Positions 51,355 to 63,295 of a stretch of DNA of 64,000 nt are shown piece by piece. Origin of the DNA: Comamonas sp. SCN 65-56 (GTDB lineage Bacteria; Pseudomonadota; Gammaproteobacteria; Burkholderiales; Burkholderiaceae_C); the NCBI RefSeq assembly GCF_001724135.1, contig NZ_MEDS01000018.1, positions 44,666 to 108,665 of the forward strand. The letters run 5' to 3'. Position 1 is the stretch's first letter, and each line of letters begins with the position of its first letter. The notes below the pieces were generated by a model. That model saw only the letters and a program-made list of their open reading frames with translations, did no database searches and was not told the DNA's origin. A program made the translations under genes and the position numbers.

Positions 51355-52380
51355 ATGGACGCAGGAGCCATCACCGACGTGGCCGGCATCGAGGTCGGCC
51401 ATTACACCGAAACCCGTCGCCCCACCGGCTGCAGCGTGGTCATCGCGCGAGATGGCGCCGTGGCGGGCGTGGACGTACGCGGCGCGGCGCCGGGCACGCG
51501 CGAGACCGATCTGCTCGACCCCACGCACCTGGTGCCGCACATCCACGCCGTCATGCTGGCCGGCGGCAGTGCCTGGGGGCTGGATGCTGCCAGCGGCGTG
51601 ATGCGCTGGCTGGAAGAACACGGCATTGGCATGGACGTGGGCACCAGCCTGGTGCCGCTGGTGCCCGCCGCCGTGCTGTTCGACCTGCATGTGGGCGACG
51701 CCACGATCCGCCCCGACGCCCAGGCGGGTTACGCGGCCTGCGCCGCCGCCTCGCGCCAGCGCCCGCTTGAGGGTAATGTGGGCGCAGGCACGGGCGCCAC
51801 CGTGGGCAAGCTCTTTGGCCCCGAGCTGGCGATGAAAAGCGGCATCGGCACGGCCTCGGTGCGCCTGGGCGAAGTGACCGTGGGCGCACTCGTCGCCTGC
51901 AATGCGGTGGGCGACGTGGTGGACCCCGCCAACGGCCAGACCGTGGCCGGCGCGCGCACCGCCGACGGCCGCGCGCTGCGCCACTGCACTGCCGCCTTGC
52001 TGCGCGGCGAACCCCTGCATTCCTTGCTGGCCGGCACCCACACCACCATCGGCGTGGTGGCCACCGACGCGCCCCTGACCAAGGCCCAGGCCAAGCGCCT
52101 GGCGACCACCGCGCACGACGGCCTGGCGCGCAGCATCAACCCGGTACACACGATGATGGATGGCGACACGCTGTTTGCCCTGTCCACCGGCAAGGCCGCC
52201 CGCTCGCCCGGCATGGTGGTGCTGGCCGTGATGGCCGCCGAAGCCGTTGCCCGCGCCACGCTGCGCGCCGCGCGCATGGCGCACGGCATCACGCTTGCTG
52301 GCGGGCTCTGGCTTCCATCAGCGGGAGATTTGACGCATACGGCTTTGCATTCAAGCGCAGAACAAGGCGGGAAGCCGTAG
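51355..52380 (+). CDS. P1-family peptidase (DmpA/BapA aminopeptidase type)
   Basis: A 341-residue self-processing N-terminal-nucleophile hydrolase. ITDVAGIEVGHYT at the start, LAGGSAWGLDAASGV, GNVGAGTGATVGK and the cleavage region GTHTTIGVVATDAPL (nucleophile probably Thr231) are typical. Members release N-terminal residues from peptides or act on D-amino acid or beta-peptide substrates. AAGGAG precedes the ATG. The last 14 residues (HTALHSSAEQGGKP and stop) are encoded by a palindromic repeat, so the natural C-terminus has been replaced or extended. Confidence 0.88.
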   Translation: MDAGAITDVAGIEVGHYTETRRPTGCSVVIARDGAVAGVDVRGAAPGTRETDLLDPTHLVPHIHAVMLAGGSAWGLDAASGVMRWLEEHGIGMDVGTSLVPLVPAAVLFDLHVGDATIRPDAQAGYAACAAASRQRPLEGNVGAGTGATVGKLFGPELAMKSGIGTASVRLGEVTVGALVACNAVGDVVDPANGQTVAGARTADGRALRHCTAALLRGEPLHSLLAGTHTTIGVVATDAPLTKAQAKRLATTAHDGLARSINPVHTMMDGDTLFALSTGKAARSPGMVVLAVMAAEAVARATLRAARMAHGITLAGGLWLPSAGDLTHTALHSSAEQGGKP

Positions 52381-52443
52381 ACAGTGCTGTTGCACGGCAA
52401 GGCGAACCAACGCAGTTATGCGTTTGAAGGTGAAGTCGTATCA
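52338..52443. repeat. Palindromic element, family II, copy B (peptidase/pssA convergent junction)
   Basis: 106 bases, nearly identical to copy A (17838-17943): TACGGCTTTGCATTCAAGCG at the left, CGTTTGAAGGTGAAGTCGTA at the right, with the TGTTGCACGGCAAGGCGAA core. The left arm is read as the end of the peptidase gene (TAG at 52378), and the right end TCA is the pssA stop. Confidence 0.88.
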
Positions 52444-53274
52444 GTCGTGAAGCCCGCGCTCGTCGGGCTCATCCTTGGAAACGCTGATGACGCTCACCGG
52501 TTGACCCTTGGATTTGCGCCAGGCATACAGCGCATAGCCTGAGAGCCCATAGCAGGCAAAAACCATGAACAGCACACTGGGCGGATCGATGTTGATGACG
52601 GCAATGCCCAGCGCGATCAGCACCAGCACAACGAAGGGCACGCTCTGGCGCGCCTGCACGTCCTTGAAGCTGTAAAACGGCACGTTGGTGACCATGGTCA
52701 GGCCCGCGTACAGCGTGATCGCAAACGCAATCCACGAGGCCTGCGGCCAGCTCAGGTGCCCGCCGATGCCGCGCTGCACGCCGTTGTCCGTCATCAGCCA
52801 GATGAAGCCCATCACCAGCGCCGCCGCCGCAGGCGACGGCAGGCCCTGGAAGTAGCGTTTGTCCACCACACCGGTATTGACGTTGAAGCGCGCCAGGCGC
52901 AGCGCCGCACAGGCGCAATAAACGAAGGCCGCGATCCAGCCCCAGCGCCCCAGCCCCTTGAGCGCCCACACGTACACGATGAGCGCCGGCGCGGCACCGA
53001 ACGAGACCATGTCGGCGAGTGAATCCATCTGCTCGCCAAAGGCACTTTGCGTGTTGGTCATGCGCGCGACACGGCCATCGAGACTGTCGAAAATCATGGC
53101 CGAAAACACGCCCATGGCAGACTGGTCAAAGCGCCCGTTGATGGCCATGACGATGGCGTAGAAGCCGCTGAACAGCGCCGCCAGCGTAAACAGATTGGGC
53201 AGGATGTAGATGCCCTTGCGGCGCTTGCGCACCACGGCCTCGGCGTCCTGGCTCGACTCATCAATAGAAGGCAT
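52441..53274 (-). CDS. pssA: CDP-diacylglycerol-serine O-phosphatidyltransferase
   Basis: A 277-residue inner-membrane enzyme making phosphatidylserine, precursor of phosphatidylethanolamine. The CDP-alcohol phosphotransferase motif is complete: DSLDGRVAR, then G and two Asp residues in FGEQMDSLAD. About eight hydrophobic segments follow the charged N-terminus (AEAVVRKRRKGIYILPNLFT). The ATG at 53274 is preferred to an upstream start that would read through a repeat. Its stop codon is within a palindromic element. Confidence 0.94.
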   Translation of the reverse strand: MPSIDESSQDAEAVVRKRRKGIYILPNLFTLAALFSGFYAIVMAINGRFDQSAMGVFSAMIFDSLDGRVARMTNTQSAFGEQMDSLADMVSFGAAPALIVYVWALKGLGRWGWIAAFVYCACAALRLARFNVNTGVVDKRYFQGLPSPAAAALVMGFIWLMTDNGVQRGIGGHLSWPQASWIAFAITLYAGLTMVTNVPFYSFKDVQARQSVPFVVLVLIALGIAVINIDPPSVLFMVFACYGLSGYALYAWRKSKGQPVSVISVSKDEPDERGLHD

Positions 53275-53286
53275 ATACCAACCAAT

Positions 53287-53340
53287 CCCTTTTACATAAA
53301 GCGTCAAAAGCTATGTTTTTTGATAGCCAGAGCGCTGCGG
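53287..53340. repeat. TTTGATAGCT-family repeat, copy 9 (two heads)
   Basis: Contains TTTGATAGCCAGAGCGCTGC on the forward strand and, on the reverse, CATAGCTTTTGACGCTTTAT. The two heads point in opposite directions, giving an imperfect palindrome upstream of pssA. Confidence 0.55.
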
Positions 53341-53371
53341 CAGTCGCCACAGTTTAGCGATCGCCCGGACG

Positions 53372-53401
53372 CAAAAAGGCCACCGCGATGGTGGCCTTTG
53401 C
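53372..53401 (-). terminator. Intrinsic terminator of the ilv operon
   Basis: On the reverse strand AAAGGCCACC, loop ATCGC, GGTGGCCTTTTT lies 18 bases after the ilvC stop. Confidence 0.92.
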
Positions 53402-53418
53402 GTGCCCGGGCGCCGGCT

Positions 53419-54961
<1,543 letters not shown>

Positions 54962-55043
54962 GATGAGATTCCTCTTCTTGCTGCCCTCCCCCGGCGCCGG
55001 TAAGCGCCAGGCTCGGCAGGCAATAGATTCGTCGAAAAAATGC

Positions 55044-55108
55044 GGTTGGGCGTTCAGCGTTCAGGGTTGGGCGTGATCGCTCAACGCCAAACACTCAACA
55101 CCAAACCC
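55044..55108. repeat. Inverted and direct repeats in the ilvI-ilvH space
   Basis: GTTGGGCGTTCAGCG is an imperfect inverted match of CGCTCAACGCCAAAC. The latter is followed by a second CTCAAC-x-CCAAAC unit (direct repeat, 14-base period). In the ilvI-ilvH mRNA this would form a stem that could adjust the ratio of the two subunits. Confidence 0.6.
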
Positions 55109-55114
55109 TTGTAC

Positions 55115-56908
55115 TCAAAGGTCTTCCGACCCCAGCAGCATCTCCGTGATGCCCTTGCCGGCTTGCACCATGGGGAAGACGTTCTCGGTCGGGTCGGTGC
55201 GGATATCGAGGAACACGGTGCGATCCTTGAGCTTGCGCGCCTCGCGCAGTGCGCCTTCCACGTCCTGCGGGCGCTCGACCAGCAGGCCGACATGGCCATA
55301 AGCCTCGGCCAGCTTGACGAAGTTGGGCAGCGCGTCCATGTAGGTCTGGCTGTAGCGCCCGGCGTACTGGATCTCCTGCCACTGGCGCACCATGCCCAGG
55401 TAGCGGTTGTTCAGCGCCACGATCTTGATCGGCGTGTGGTACTGCTGGCAGGTGGAGAGCTCCTGGATGTTCATCTGCACCGAGCCTTCGCCGGTGATGC
55501 AGAACACCTCGCTCTGCGGCTTGGCGAGCTTGATACCCATGGCGTACGGAATGCCCACGCCCATGGTGCCCAGGCCGCCCGAATTGATCCAGCGGCGCGG
55601 CTCGTCAAAGCGGTAGTACTGCGCCGCCCACATCTGGTGCTGCCCGACGTCCGAGGTGATGTAGGTATCCGTGCCCTTGGTCATGTTCCACAGGGTGTCC
55701 ACGACAAACTGCGGCTTGATGACCTCGGTGTTGCCACGGTCGTAGGCAAGGCAGTCGCGCCCGCGCCATTCTTCGATCTGGCTCCACCAGGCAGCCAGTG
55801 CCTTGGCATCGGGCTTGGTTGCGGCATCACGCACCATGGAGATCAGCTCCGCCAGCACTTCCTTCACATCGCCGACGATGGGCACATCCACGCGCACGCG
55901 CTTGGAAATGCTCGACGGGTCGATGTCGATATGGATGATCTTGCGTTCACGCTGCGCAAAATGCTTGGGGTTGCCGATCACGCGATCGTCAAAGCGCGCG
56001 CCCACGGCCAGCAGCACGTCACAGTTCTGCATCGCGTTGTTCGCTTCATAGGTGCCATGCATGCCCAGCATGCCGACGAACTTGCGGTCGCTCGCCGGGT
56101 AGGCACCCAGACCCATCAGCGTATGCGTGACCGGGTAGCCCAGCAGATCCACCAGCGTGCGCAGCTCCTGGCAGGCATTGCCCAGCAACACGCCGCCGCC
56201 GGTATAGATATACGGGCGCTTGGCGCTCAGCAGCAACTGCAGCGCCTTGCGGATCTGCCCCGCATGGCCCTTCTTCACCGGGTTGTACGAGCGCATCTCC
56301 ACCGTCTCGGGATAGCCGGTGAAGGTGGTCTTGTTGAGCGAGACATCCTTGGGAATATCCACCACCACCGGACCGGGCCGGCCGGTGCGCGCGATGTGAA
56401 AGGCCTTCTTCATCGTCAGCGCCAGATCGCGCACGTCCTTGACGAGGAAGTTGTGCTTGACGATGGGGCGCGTGATGCCGACGGTGTCGCACTCCTGGAA
56501 GGCATCGAGGCCGATCGCCGCCGTCGGCACCTGGCCCGCGATGATGACCATGGGGATGGAATCCATGTAGGCGGTGGCGATACCCGTCACCGCGTTGGTC
56601 AGCCCCGGCCCGGAAGTGACCAGCGCCACCCCGACATCGCCCGTGGCGCGGGCATAGCCATCGGCCGCGTGCACCGCCGCCTGTTCGTGGCGCACCAGCA
56701 CGTGCTGTATCGACTCTTCCTTGTACAGCGCGTCGTAGATGTAGAGCACCGCGCCACCGGGGTAGCCCCAGATGTGCTTCACGCCTTCGGCGGTCAGCGC
56801 GCGCATGAGGATTTCGGCGCCCATCAATTCAGCGGGTGCAGCGCCCGAATGCGCGGCACCATCGGCGGCCGCAGCTGCTTTTGCCATTTCGGCTTTGGAG
56901 ATTTCCAT
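55115..56908 (-). CDS. ilvI: Acetolactate synthase, large (catalytic) subunit
   Basis: A 597-residue thiamine-diphosphate and FAD enzyme for the first step of branched-chain amino acid synthesis. Motifs include the VRHEQAAVHAADGYARATG active-site Glu, SGPGLTNAVTGIATAYMDS, VGARFDDRVIG and the ThDP motif TGEGSVQMNIQELSTCQQYH (GEGS in place of the commonest GDGS). The ATG at 56908 is used. A small upstream frame ends two bases before it. Confidence 0.96.
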   Translation of the reverse strand: MEISKAEMAKAAAAADGAAHSGAAPAELMGAEILMRALTAEGVKHIWGYPGGAVLYIYDALYKEESIQHVLVRHEQAAVHAADGYARATGDVGVALVTSGPGLTNAVTGIATAYMDSIPMVIIAGQVPTAAIGLDAFQECDTVGITRPIVKHNFLVKDVRDLALTMKKAFHIARTGRPGPVVVDIPKDVSLNKTTFTGYPETVEMRSYNPVKKGHAGQIRKALQLLLSAKRPYIYTGGGVLLGNACQELRTLVDLLGYPVTHTLMGLGAYPASDRKFVGMLGMHGTYEANNAMQNCDVLLAVGARFDDRVIGNPKHFAQRERKIIHIDIDPSSISKRVRVDVPIVGDVKEVLAELISMVRDAATKPDAKALAAWWSQIEEWRGRDCLAYDRGNTEVIKPQFVVDTLWNMTKGTDTYITSDVGQHQMWAAQYYRFDEPRRWINSGGLGTMGVGIPYAMGIKLAKPQSEVFCITGEGSVQMNIQELSTCQQYHTPIKIVALNNRYLGMVRQWQEIQYAGRYSQTYMDALPNFVKLAEAYGHVGLLVERPQDVEGALREARKLKDRTVFLDIRTDPTENVFPMVQAGKGITEMLLGSEDL

Positions 56909-56910
56909 GA

Positions 56911-57078
56911 TCAACCTTTGCGAATTTCTCTGACGAAAAACCTTGGGTGCCCCTCGGTCGAGCCCTTGTGGGGCCGCGTCGGGACTTGAGGTCTCGGCCA
57001 TGGACGCGGGCTGTCGTGCGCCGAGCCGGGACCCGTTTGCTTCGTTAAAACCAAGACCGCATTATTGCACTGCAGCAT
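56911..57078 (-). CDS. Possible 55-residue leader ORF upstream of ilvI
   Basis: An ATG at 57078 opens a frame MLQCNNAVLVLTK... that stops (TGA) two bases before the ilvI ATG. The early run Ala-Val-Leu-Val-Leu is what a leader peptide for a branched-chain operon would contain, and the end position would allow coupling to ilvI. No clear ribosome-binding site is seen and the frame is in GC-rich DNA where open frames occur by chance. Confidence 0.25.
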   Translation of the reverse strand: MLQCNNAVLVLTKQTGPGSAHDSPRPWPRPQVPTRPHKGSTEGHPRFFVREIRKG

Positions 57079-57188
57079 CGATTTGCGTGTGCGCGGTCCC
57101 AAAAACGCAACACGATGGGATAATCCGGCGCGTCGCAGCACAGTGCGCGGCGACGCATCCCGGTTCCCGACAGCGGGAATTTTCGTCT

Positions 57189-57764
57189 TTGGCCACCGAA
57201 CAAGAGCTCTCCGACTTCCTCAAAAGCGTGGAAAGGCGTGCATTCAAGCGCACCGTCTACCATGTGCGCGACGAGGAAGCGGCGCTGGACATCGTGCAGG
57301 ACAGCATGCTCAAGCTGTCGGTGCACTATGGCGACAAGCCGCCGGCAGAGTTGCCCATGCTGTTTCAGCGCATCCTCTCCAATTGCACCCTGGACTGGTT
57401 TCGGCGCCAGAAGACGCGCAAGGCGCTGTTCACCAACATGAGCGAATTCGAGAGGCCGGGGGACGACGGCCAGGATTTCGATCTGCTGGAAAGCCTGATC
57501 GCTCCCGCCGCGTCGGATAATGAAGCGACGCAAAGCCCGGAAGACGCCGTCAAGATGACGCAGACCGTGCAGGCGATAGAAGCTGCGATCGAACAACTGC
57601 CGCCGCGTCAACGCGAGGCATTTTTGCTGCGTTACTGGGAAGATATGGATGTTGCGGAGACCGCCGCGGCGATGGGTTGCTCCGAAGGCAGTGTGAAAAC
57701 GCATTGCTTTCGCGCTGTCCAGACCCTGAGCAAGCTGCTGCAGGCCCAAGGAATTGCACCATGA
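57189..57764 (+). CDS. ECF-type RNA polymerase sigma factor
   Basis: A 191-residue sigma-70 family protein. Region 2 is ERRAFKRTVYHVRDEEAALDIVQDSMLKL, here shown by DEEAALDIVQDSMLKLS, and region 4 is LPPRQREAFLLRYWEDMDVAETAAAMGCSEGSVKTH, shown by EAFLLRYWEDMDVAETA and GCSEGSVKTHCFRAV. The TTG at 57189 is taken as start because homology begins at ATEQELSDFLKS; longer in-frame starts read through the ilvI promoter region. It overlaps the DUF3619 gene by four bases, which suggests that product restrains it. Confidence 0.88.
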   Translation: MATEQELSDFLKSVERRAFKRTVYHVRDEEAALDIVQDSMLKLSVHYGDKPPAELPMLFQRILSNCTLDWFRRQKTRKALFTNMSEFERPGDDGQDFDLLESLIAPAASDNEATQSPEDAVKMTQTVQAIEAAIEQLPPRQREAFLLRYWEDMDVAETAAAMGCSEGSVKTHCFRAVQTLSKLLQAQGIAP

Positions 57765-58219
57765 ACGACACTGCCGTCACTCTCACTCCCCGTGCGGATG
57801 CCTTCGCGCGCCGCATTGCCGCGCGCCTCACGCAAGCGGGCGATCATCTGCACCACGATATCGCCGAGCGCCTGCGCGCCGCGCGCGTGCGGGCCGTTGG
57901 CCAGCGCAAGCGCCCGGCAATACCACAAAAACTGTATTTGCACCCAGTCGTCGCCGTCACAACCCAGGGCGCGACCGCCACACTGGGTGCCGGCGAGGGT
58001 GAGAGCGGAGGCCGCCATTGGGGTCGGGCGCTGGTCTCCGGCGCCTGGATCGCCGCACTGCTGATCGGCTTGGCCTGGGTGCACCATACGCAGATGGAAA
58101 GCGTCGCGAGTGAAATCAGCGAGATCGATACCGCCCTGCTCACCGACGACCTCCCACCCGCCGCGTACACCGACCCCGGGTTTGCACAATTCATCAAATC
58201 CAGCCGTACGGATCACTGA
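57761..58219 (+). CDS. DUF3619 family membrane protein, probable sigma-factor partner
   Basis: A 152-residue protein with a cytoplasmic N-terminal half (FARRIAARLTQAGDHLHHDI) and one membrane helix (about residues 88-106: LVSGAWIAALLIGLAWV), then a short periplasmic end. The ATGA overlap with the sigma factor gene and the single-span topology resemble anti-sigma factors. DUF3619 has no proven function that I know. Confidence 0.82.
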   Translation: MNDTAVTLTPRADAFARRIAARLTQAGDHLHHDIAERLRAARVRAVGQRKRPAIPQKLYLHPVVAVTTQGATATLGAGEGESGGRHWGRALVSGAWIAALLIGLAWVHHTQMESVASEISEIDTALLTDDLPPAAYTDPGFAQFIKSSRTDH

Positions 58220-58245
58220 TTTTCGCCCCGCCGCACGCCGACTGC

Positions 58246-59175
58246 ATGGCAGCACCGCCTTCGCCTCCTGACTCTTCCCCCACCAACAACGCGCACACCG
58301 CCATCCTGGCGCTGGCACTGGCGCTGTGGGTGGCGTTCGTGTTCGCTGGCGGATGGGCGGTTTCGCGGGTCAAGGCGCTTCCGGGCGTCACGCTGCCGGT
58401 GTCACGGCCGGCGCCGGCCAGGTTCCAGCCCCGCGCGCCCGCCCCGCCACCGCTTCCCGTCGTCGAGGAAACCGGTCCATCCTGGAACAGCTTGACCAGT
58501 GCGCAGCAAACCGCGCTCGGGCCCTTGCAACCGCACTGGAGTACGCTGAGCGAAGCCCAGAAGCAGCAGTGGATGGCGCTGGCGCAGCGCTTTCCCAAGT
58601 TCTCCCACGCCAACCAGGAAAAGCTGCAGACGCGCATGGCCGCCTGGGCCGCGCTGTCGCCCGAGCAGCGCAACCGCGCCCGGCTGAATTTTGCCGCTAC
58701 GCGCAAGGTCGCGCCCCCTGCCCGGCAGGAGCAGTGGGACGCCTACCAGGCCCTGAGCGAAGAGGCGAGGCACGAGCTGGCCGTTCAGGCGCCACCCGCG
58801 CCGCAGGGCGCTGCCATCGCGGTACGGCCCGTGCCGGAACACAGATTTGCCAAGGTACCCGCAGCCACCGGCCCTGCGGCCGCTGCGCCCAACCCACCCA
58901 AGATTTTGCCGCCCGTGGTGGACATGGTCCCGGTACCGGTGCCAGCGCGCGCCAGTACAGCCCCTGCGCCTGAGCCCGCGCCGCCCGTATCCGCACCCCT
59001 CGTCGAGACGACGCCGGTTGAAACCCCGTCCGCCAAAGGTGAGCCCCTGCCTTCGCTGGACGAGAATGCCGCTCCCGCAGATCCGGCGCCCGCACCCGAA
59101 TCCGCGGCACCGGACCTAGCCGCCACGCCCGGCACCGAAGCCGAACCTGCCGCTCCCGCGCAGCCGGCGCAGTAA
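58246..59175 (+). CDS. DUF3106 family protein
   Basis: A 309-residue protein with a membrane helix (residues about 18-38), a DUF3106 core (WNSLTSAQQTALGPLQPHW, LSEAQKQQWMALAQRFPKF, ALSPEQRNRARLNF) and a long Pro/Ala-rich C-terminal tail that is probably disordered. The core repeats a short helix pattern ending in LSxEQR. It is probably anchored in the inner membrane facing the periplasm. It lies between DUF3619 and RDD genes, the order usual for this cluster. Confidence 0.8.
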   Translation: MAAPPSPPDSSPTNNAHTAILALALALWVAFVFAGGWAVSRVKALPGVTLPVSRPAPARFQPRAPAPPPLPVVEETGPSWNSLTSAQQTALGPLQPHWSTLSEAQKQQWMALAQRFPKFSHANQEKLQTRMAAWAALSPEQRNRARLNFAATRKVAPPARQEQWDAYQALSEEARHELAVQAPPAPQGAAIAVRPVPEHRFAKVPAATGPAAAAPNPPKILPPVVDMVPVPVPARASTAPAPEPAPPVSAPLVETTPVETPSAKGEPLPSLDENAAPADPAPAPESAAPDLAATPGTEAEPAAPAQPAQ

Positions 59176-59227
59176 CATCGCGCGTTTGCGGACCCGCGCC
59201 GCAACGCTCCATCACCCGACAGCCACC

Positions 59228-59752
59228 TTGGACTCCACCCCCCCGGACCCCACCTCAAGCGCGCTGCAAGCCCCCGCCCTGTCGCGGCGCATGGCCTGCT
59301 GGCTCTACGAAGGCATGCTGATGTTCGGCCTGGTCTTCATTGCGGACTACCTGTTCGACACCCTGAGCCAGTCGCGCCACGCGCTGGCGCACCGGGGGCT
59401 GCGCATGGGCTATCTGTTCGTGGTGTTCGGCATTTACTTTGGCTGGTTCTGGTCACGCGGGCAGACGCTGGCACAAAAAACCTGGCACATCCGCGTTGTC
59501 GATACCCAGGGGCAGCGCGTGTCCCAGGGCCGTGCCGTGCTGCGCTACATGCTCTCCTGGCTCTGGTTCCTGCCGCCGCTGGCCGCCTACAGCCTGGGGC
59601 TGGGCCTGGTCACCACGCTGGCGCTGCTGGTGCTGTGGATCGCGCTCTGGGCGCTGGCCAGCCGATTGCACCCGCAGCAGCAGTTCTGGCACGACCAGCT
59701 GGCCGGAACGCGGCTGATCCACTGGCGCGCACCGCCACGCCAGCCGCACTGA
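59228..59752 (+). CDS. RDD family membrane protein
   Basis: A 174-residue protein with four predicted membrane helices and RDD features: RRMACWLYEGMLMFG at the start and GQTLAQKTWHIRVVDTQGQ. The TTG at 59228 fits the family N-terminus; another TTG at 59186 is possible. Function unknown, possibly ion or small-molecule transport. It is the fourth gene of the sigma factor cluster. Confidence 0.8.
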   Translation: MDSTPPDPTSSALQAPALSRRMACWLYEGMLMFGLVFIADYLFDTLSQSRHALAHRGLRMGYLFVVFGIYFGWFWSRGQTLAQKTWHIRVVDTQGQRVSQGRAVLRYMLSWLWFLPPLAAYSLGLGLVTTLALLVLWIALWALASRLHPQQQFWHDQLAGTRLIHWRAPPRQPH

Positions 59753-59773
59753 ACCAGCGCTTCTCCCACCCGC

Positions 59774-60169
59774 ATGCCGCCACCCGACTCCCATCCGCAC
59801 CGCAGCCGCACCGGCCTTTCCCGCCTGTGGCATGCCACCGGCTATTCCATTGCCGGGCTGCGCGCCGCCTGGAGCGAGAAGGCCTTCCGCCAGGAGGTGC
59901 TGATCGCCATCGTCCTGCTGCCGCTGGCATTCTGGCTGGGGCAAGGCTGGCTGGAAACGGTTGTCCTCCTCAGCGTCACAGTGCTGGTGCTGATCACCGA
60001 GCTGCTCAATTCCGCCGTCGAAGCCGCGATTGATCGCTTCGGGGGTGAGCTGCACCCCCTCTCCAAGCGCGCCAAAGACCTGGGCAGTGCAGCCGTTTTG
60101 CTCTCGCTTTTGATAGCTGCTGGCGCATGGCTGATAGCCGCTTACCATCGATTTTCCTCTCATGTCTGA
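59774..60169 (+). CDS. dgkA: Diacylglycerol kinase
   Basis: A 131-residue inner-membrane enzyme that recycles diacylglycerol. GLRAAWSEKAFRQE, the catalytic ELLNSAVEAAIDR and HPLSKRAKDLGSAAV are diagnostic, with three membrane helices. The last helix (LLSLLIAAGAWLIAA) is coded by DNA resembling the head of the dispersed repeat (TTTTGATAGCTGCTGGCGCA, near 60106), though this may be chance. It overlaps the LOG gene by eight bases. Confidence 0.94.
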   Translation: MPPPDSHPHRSRTGLSRLWHATGYSIAGLRAAWSEKAFRQEVLIAIVLLPLAFWLGQGWLETVVLLSVTVLVLITELLNSAVEAAIDRFGGELHPLSKRAKDLGSAAVLLSLLIAAGAWLIAAYHRFSSHV

Positions 60170-60749
60170 TCCTGCCTTCTCACTCTGTGTGTATCTGGGT
60201 TCACGCCCCGGCAACAACCCCTTGTTCATCGAGGCGGCCAAGCAGACGGGGCGGTGGATAGGCGAGCACCAGGGCCAGCTCATCTATGGCGGCGGCAACA
60301 GCGGCCTGATGGGCATGCTGGCGCAAGCGACCAAAGCGGCAGGGGGTCGCGTGGTCGGCATCATCCCGCAAGCGCTGGTGCACAAGGAACTGGCCAACCA
60401 CGATTGCGATGAGCTGCATGTGGTAGATACCATGCACGAGCGCAAGGCCATGATGGCCGAGCGCAGCGACGCCTTTCTCGCCCTTCCCGGCGGCATAGGC
60501 ACGCTGGAAGAGCTGTTCGAAGTCTGGACCTGGCGCCAGCTCGGTTACCACGACAAACCGATAGGCGTGCTCGATGCGGATGGCTACTACCGCCAGATGC
60601 TGGGTTTTCTGCAGCACTCGGTGGAAAGCGGCTTCATGGGCCAGTGGCAAATGGAGCTGGTGCGCGTGGGCAGCGACGTTCCCGCATTGCTGGCCGCGCT
60701 GGTGCAGGAAGCCGGCCTGCCGCGCGACACCAAGCCGCTGCGCAGCGTG

Positions 60750-60755
<6 letters not shown>
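60162..60755 (+). CDS. LOG family protein (nucleoside 5'-monophosphate phosphoribohydrolase)
   Basis: A 197-residue Rossmann-fold protein with VYLGSRPGNNPLF, YGGGNSGLMGMLA and the signature PGGIGTLEELFEVWTW. Members remove the base from adenosine- or cytokinin-type monophosphates. In bacteria the main role is probably nucleotide turnover. Its last codons and TGA are in the arm of a palindromic element shared with the convergent P-II gene. Confidence 0.92.
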
Positions 60756-62497
<1,742 letters not shown>

Positions 62498-62510
62498 CGC
62501 ACCCGGGCCG

Positions 62511-63053
62511 TCAGGCTTTGGCCTTGGCCTGGGCGTAGTTCGCCACCCCGTCCATCAGCTCTTTTTGCGCCGCTGCCACGCCTTCCCAGCCCAGCACCTT
62601 GACCCATTTGCCGGCTTCCAGATCCTTGTAGTGTTCGAAAAAGTGGCTGATGGCTTTCAGGCGCATGGGGTTCACGTCTTCCACCGTCTTCCAGCCCTCG
62701 TACATCTTGAGCACCTTGGACGAGGGCACGGCGAGAATCTTGCCGTCGATGCCGGCTTCGTCTTCCATCTTCAGAATGCCGAGGGGGCGGCAAACCACGC
62801 CCACGCCCGGCAGCAGCGGGTAGGGCGTGATAACGAGCACGTCCACCGGATCGCCGTCGCCCGACAGCGTCTGCGGCACATAGCCGTAGTTACATGGGTA
62901 GTACATCGCCACCGTGAGGAAGCGATCGACGAAGACGGTGCTGGTCTCCTTGTCCACCTCATACTTGATCGGGTCGGACTCGGCGGGAATCTCGATGATG
63001 ACGTTGAAAAGATCGGGAAGCTTGTTCCCGGGGCTCACTTGATTGAGGGCCAT
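62511..63053 (-). CDS. ppa: Inorganic pyrophosphatase, soluble family I
   Basis: A 180-residue enzyme hydrolysing pyrophosphate. The metal-binding motif [15 protein letters not shown], together with [12 protein letters not shown] and the N-terminal [17 protein letters not shown], is clear. It converges on the DUF482 gene and is divergent from the membrane pyrophosphatase gene, 242 bases away. Confidence 0.96.
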   Translation of the reverse strand: MALNQVSPGNKLPDLFNVIIEIPAESDPIKYEVDKETSTVFVDRFLTVAMYYPCNYGYVPQTLSGDGDPVDVLVITPYPLLPGVGVVCRPLGILKMEDEAGIDGKILAVPSSKVLKMYEGWKTVEDVNPMRLKAISHFFEHYKDLEAGKWVKVLGWEGVAAAQKELMDGVANYAQAKAKA

Positions 63054-63295
63054 GGTGTGGTTTGCCTGTGTTGAAAAATGGGATTGTCAGGGTTTTCCCG
63101 AGCACAAAACATGCCACGGATTCTAAGAAACCCGGCTTGCACCAGGCTTGCATGCGGTAAGGCGGTGCAAATCGCAGTAAATTAGCGCTGTTGGCCAATC
63201 ACCTCCGATTGTCGGACGTCGAGGAAGCAACGCGGTGGAAGCACTTCCCAAGCGTTGCGCTTCCGGCAATGACAATCACAAAAGGAGAGTTGAGA

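Noticed and set aside
53275..53307. An upstream in-frame start for pssA at 53307
   Set aside because: It would translate part of the dispersed repeat and lacks a ribosome-binding site; the ATG at 53274 starts the conserved protein.
60104..60150. A full copy of the short repeat inside dgkA
   Set aside because: Only the TTTTGATAGCTGCTGGCGC head matches and the encoded helix fits normal DgkA; left as a note, not a firm repeat.
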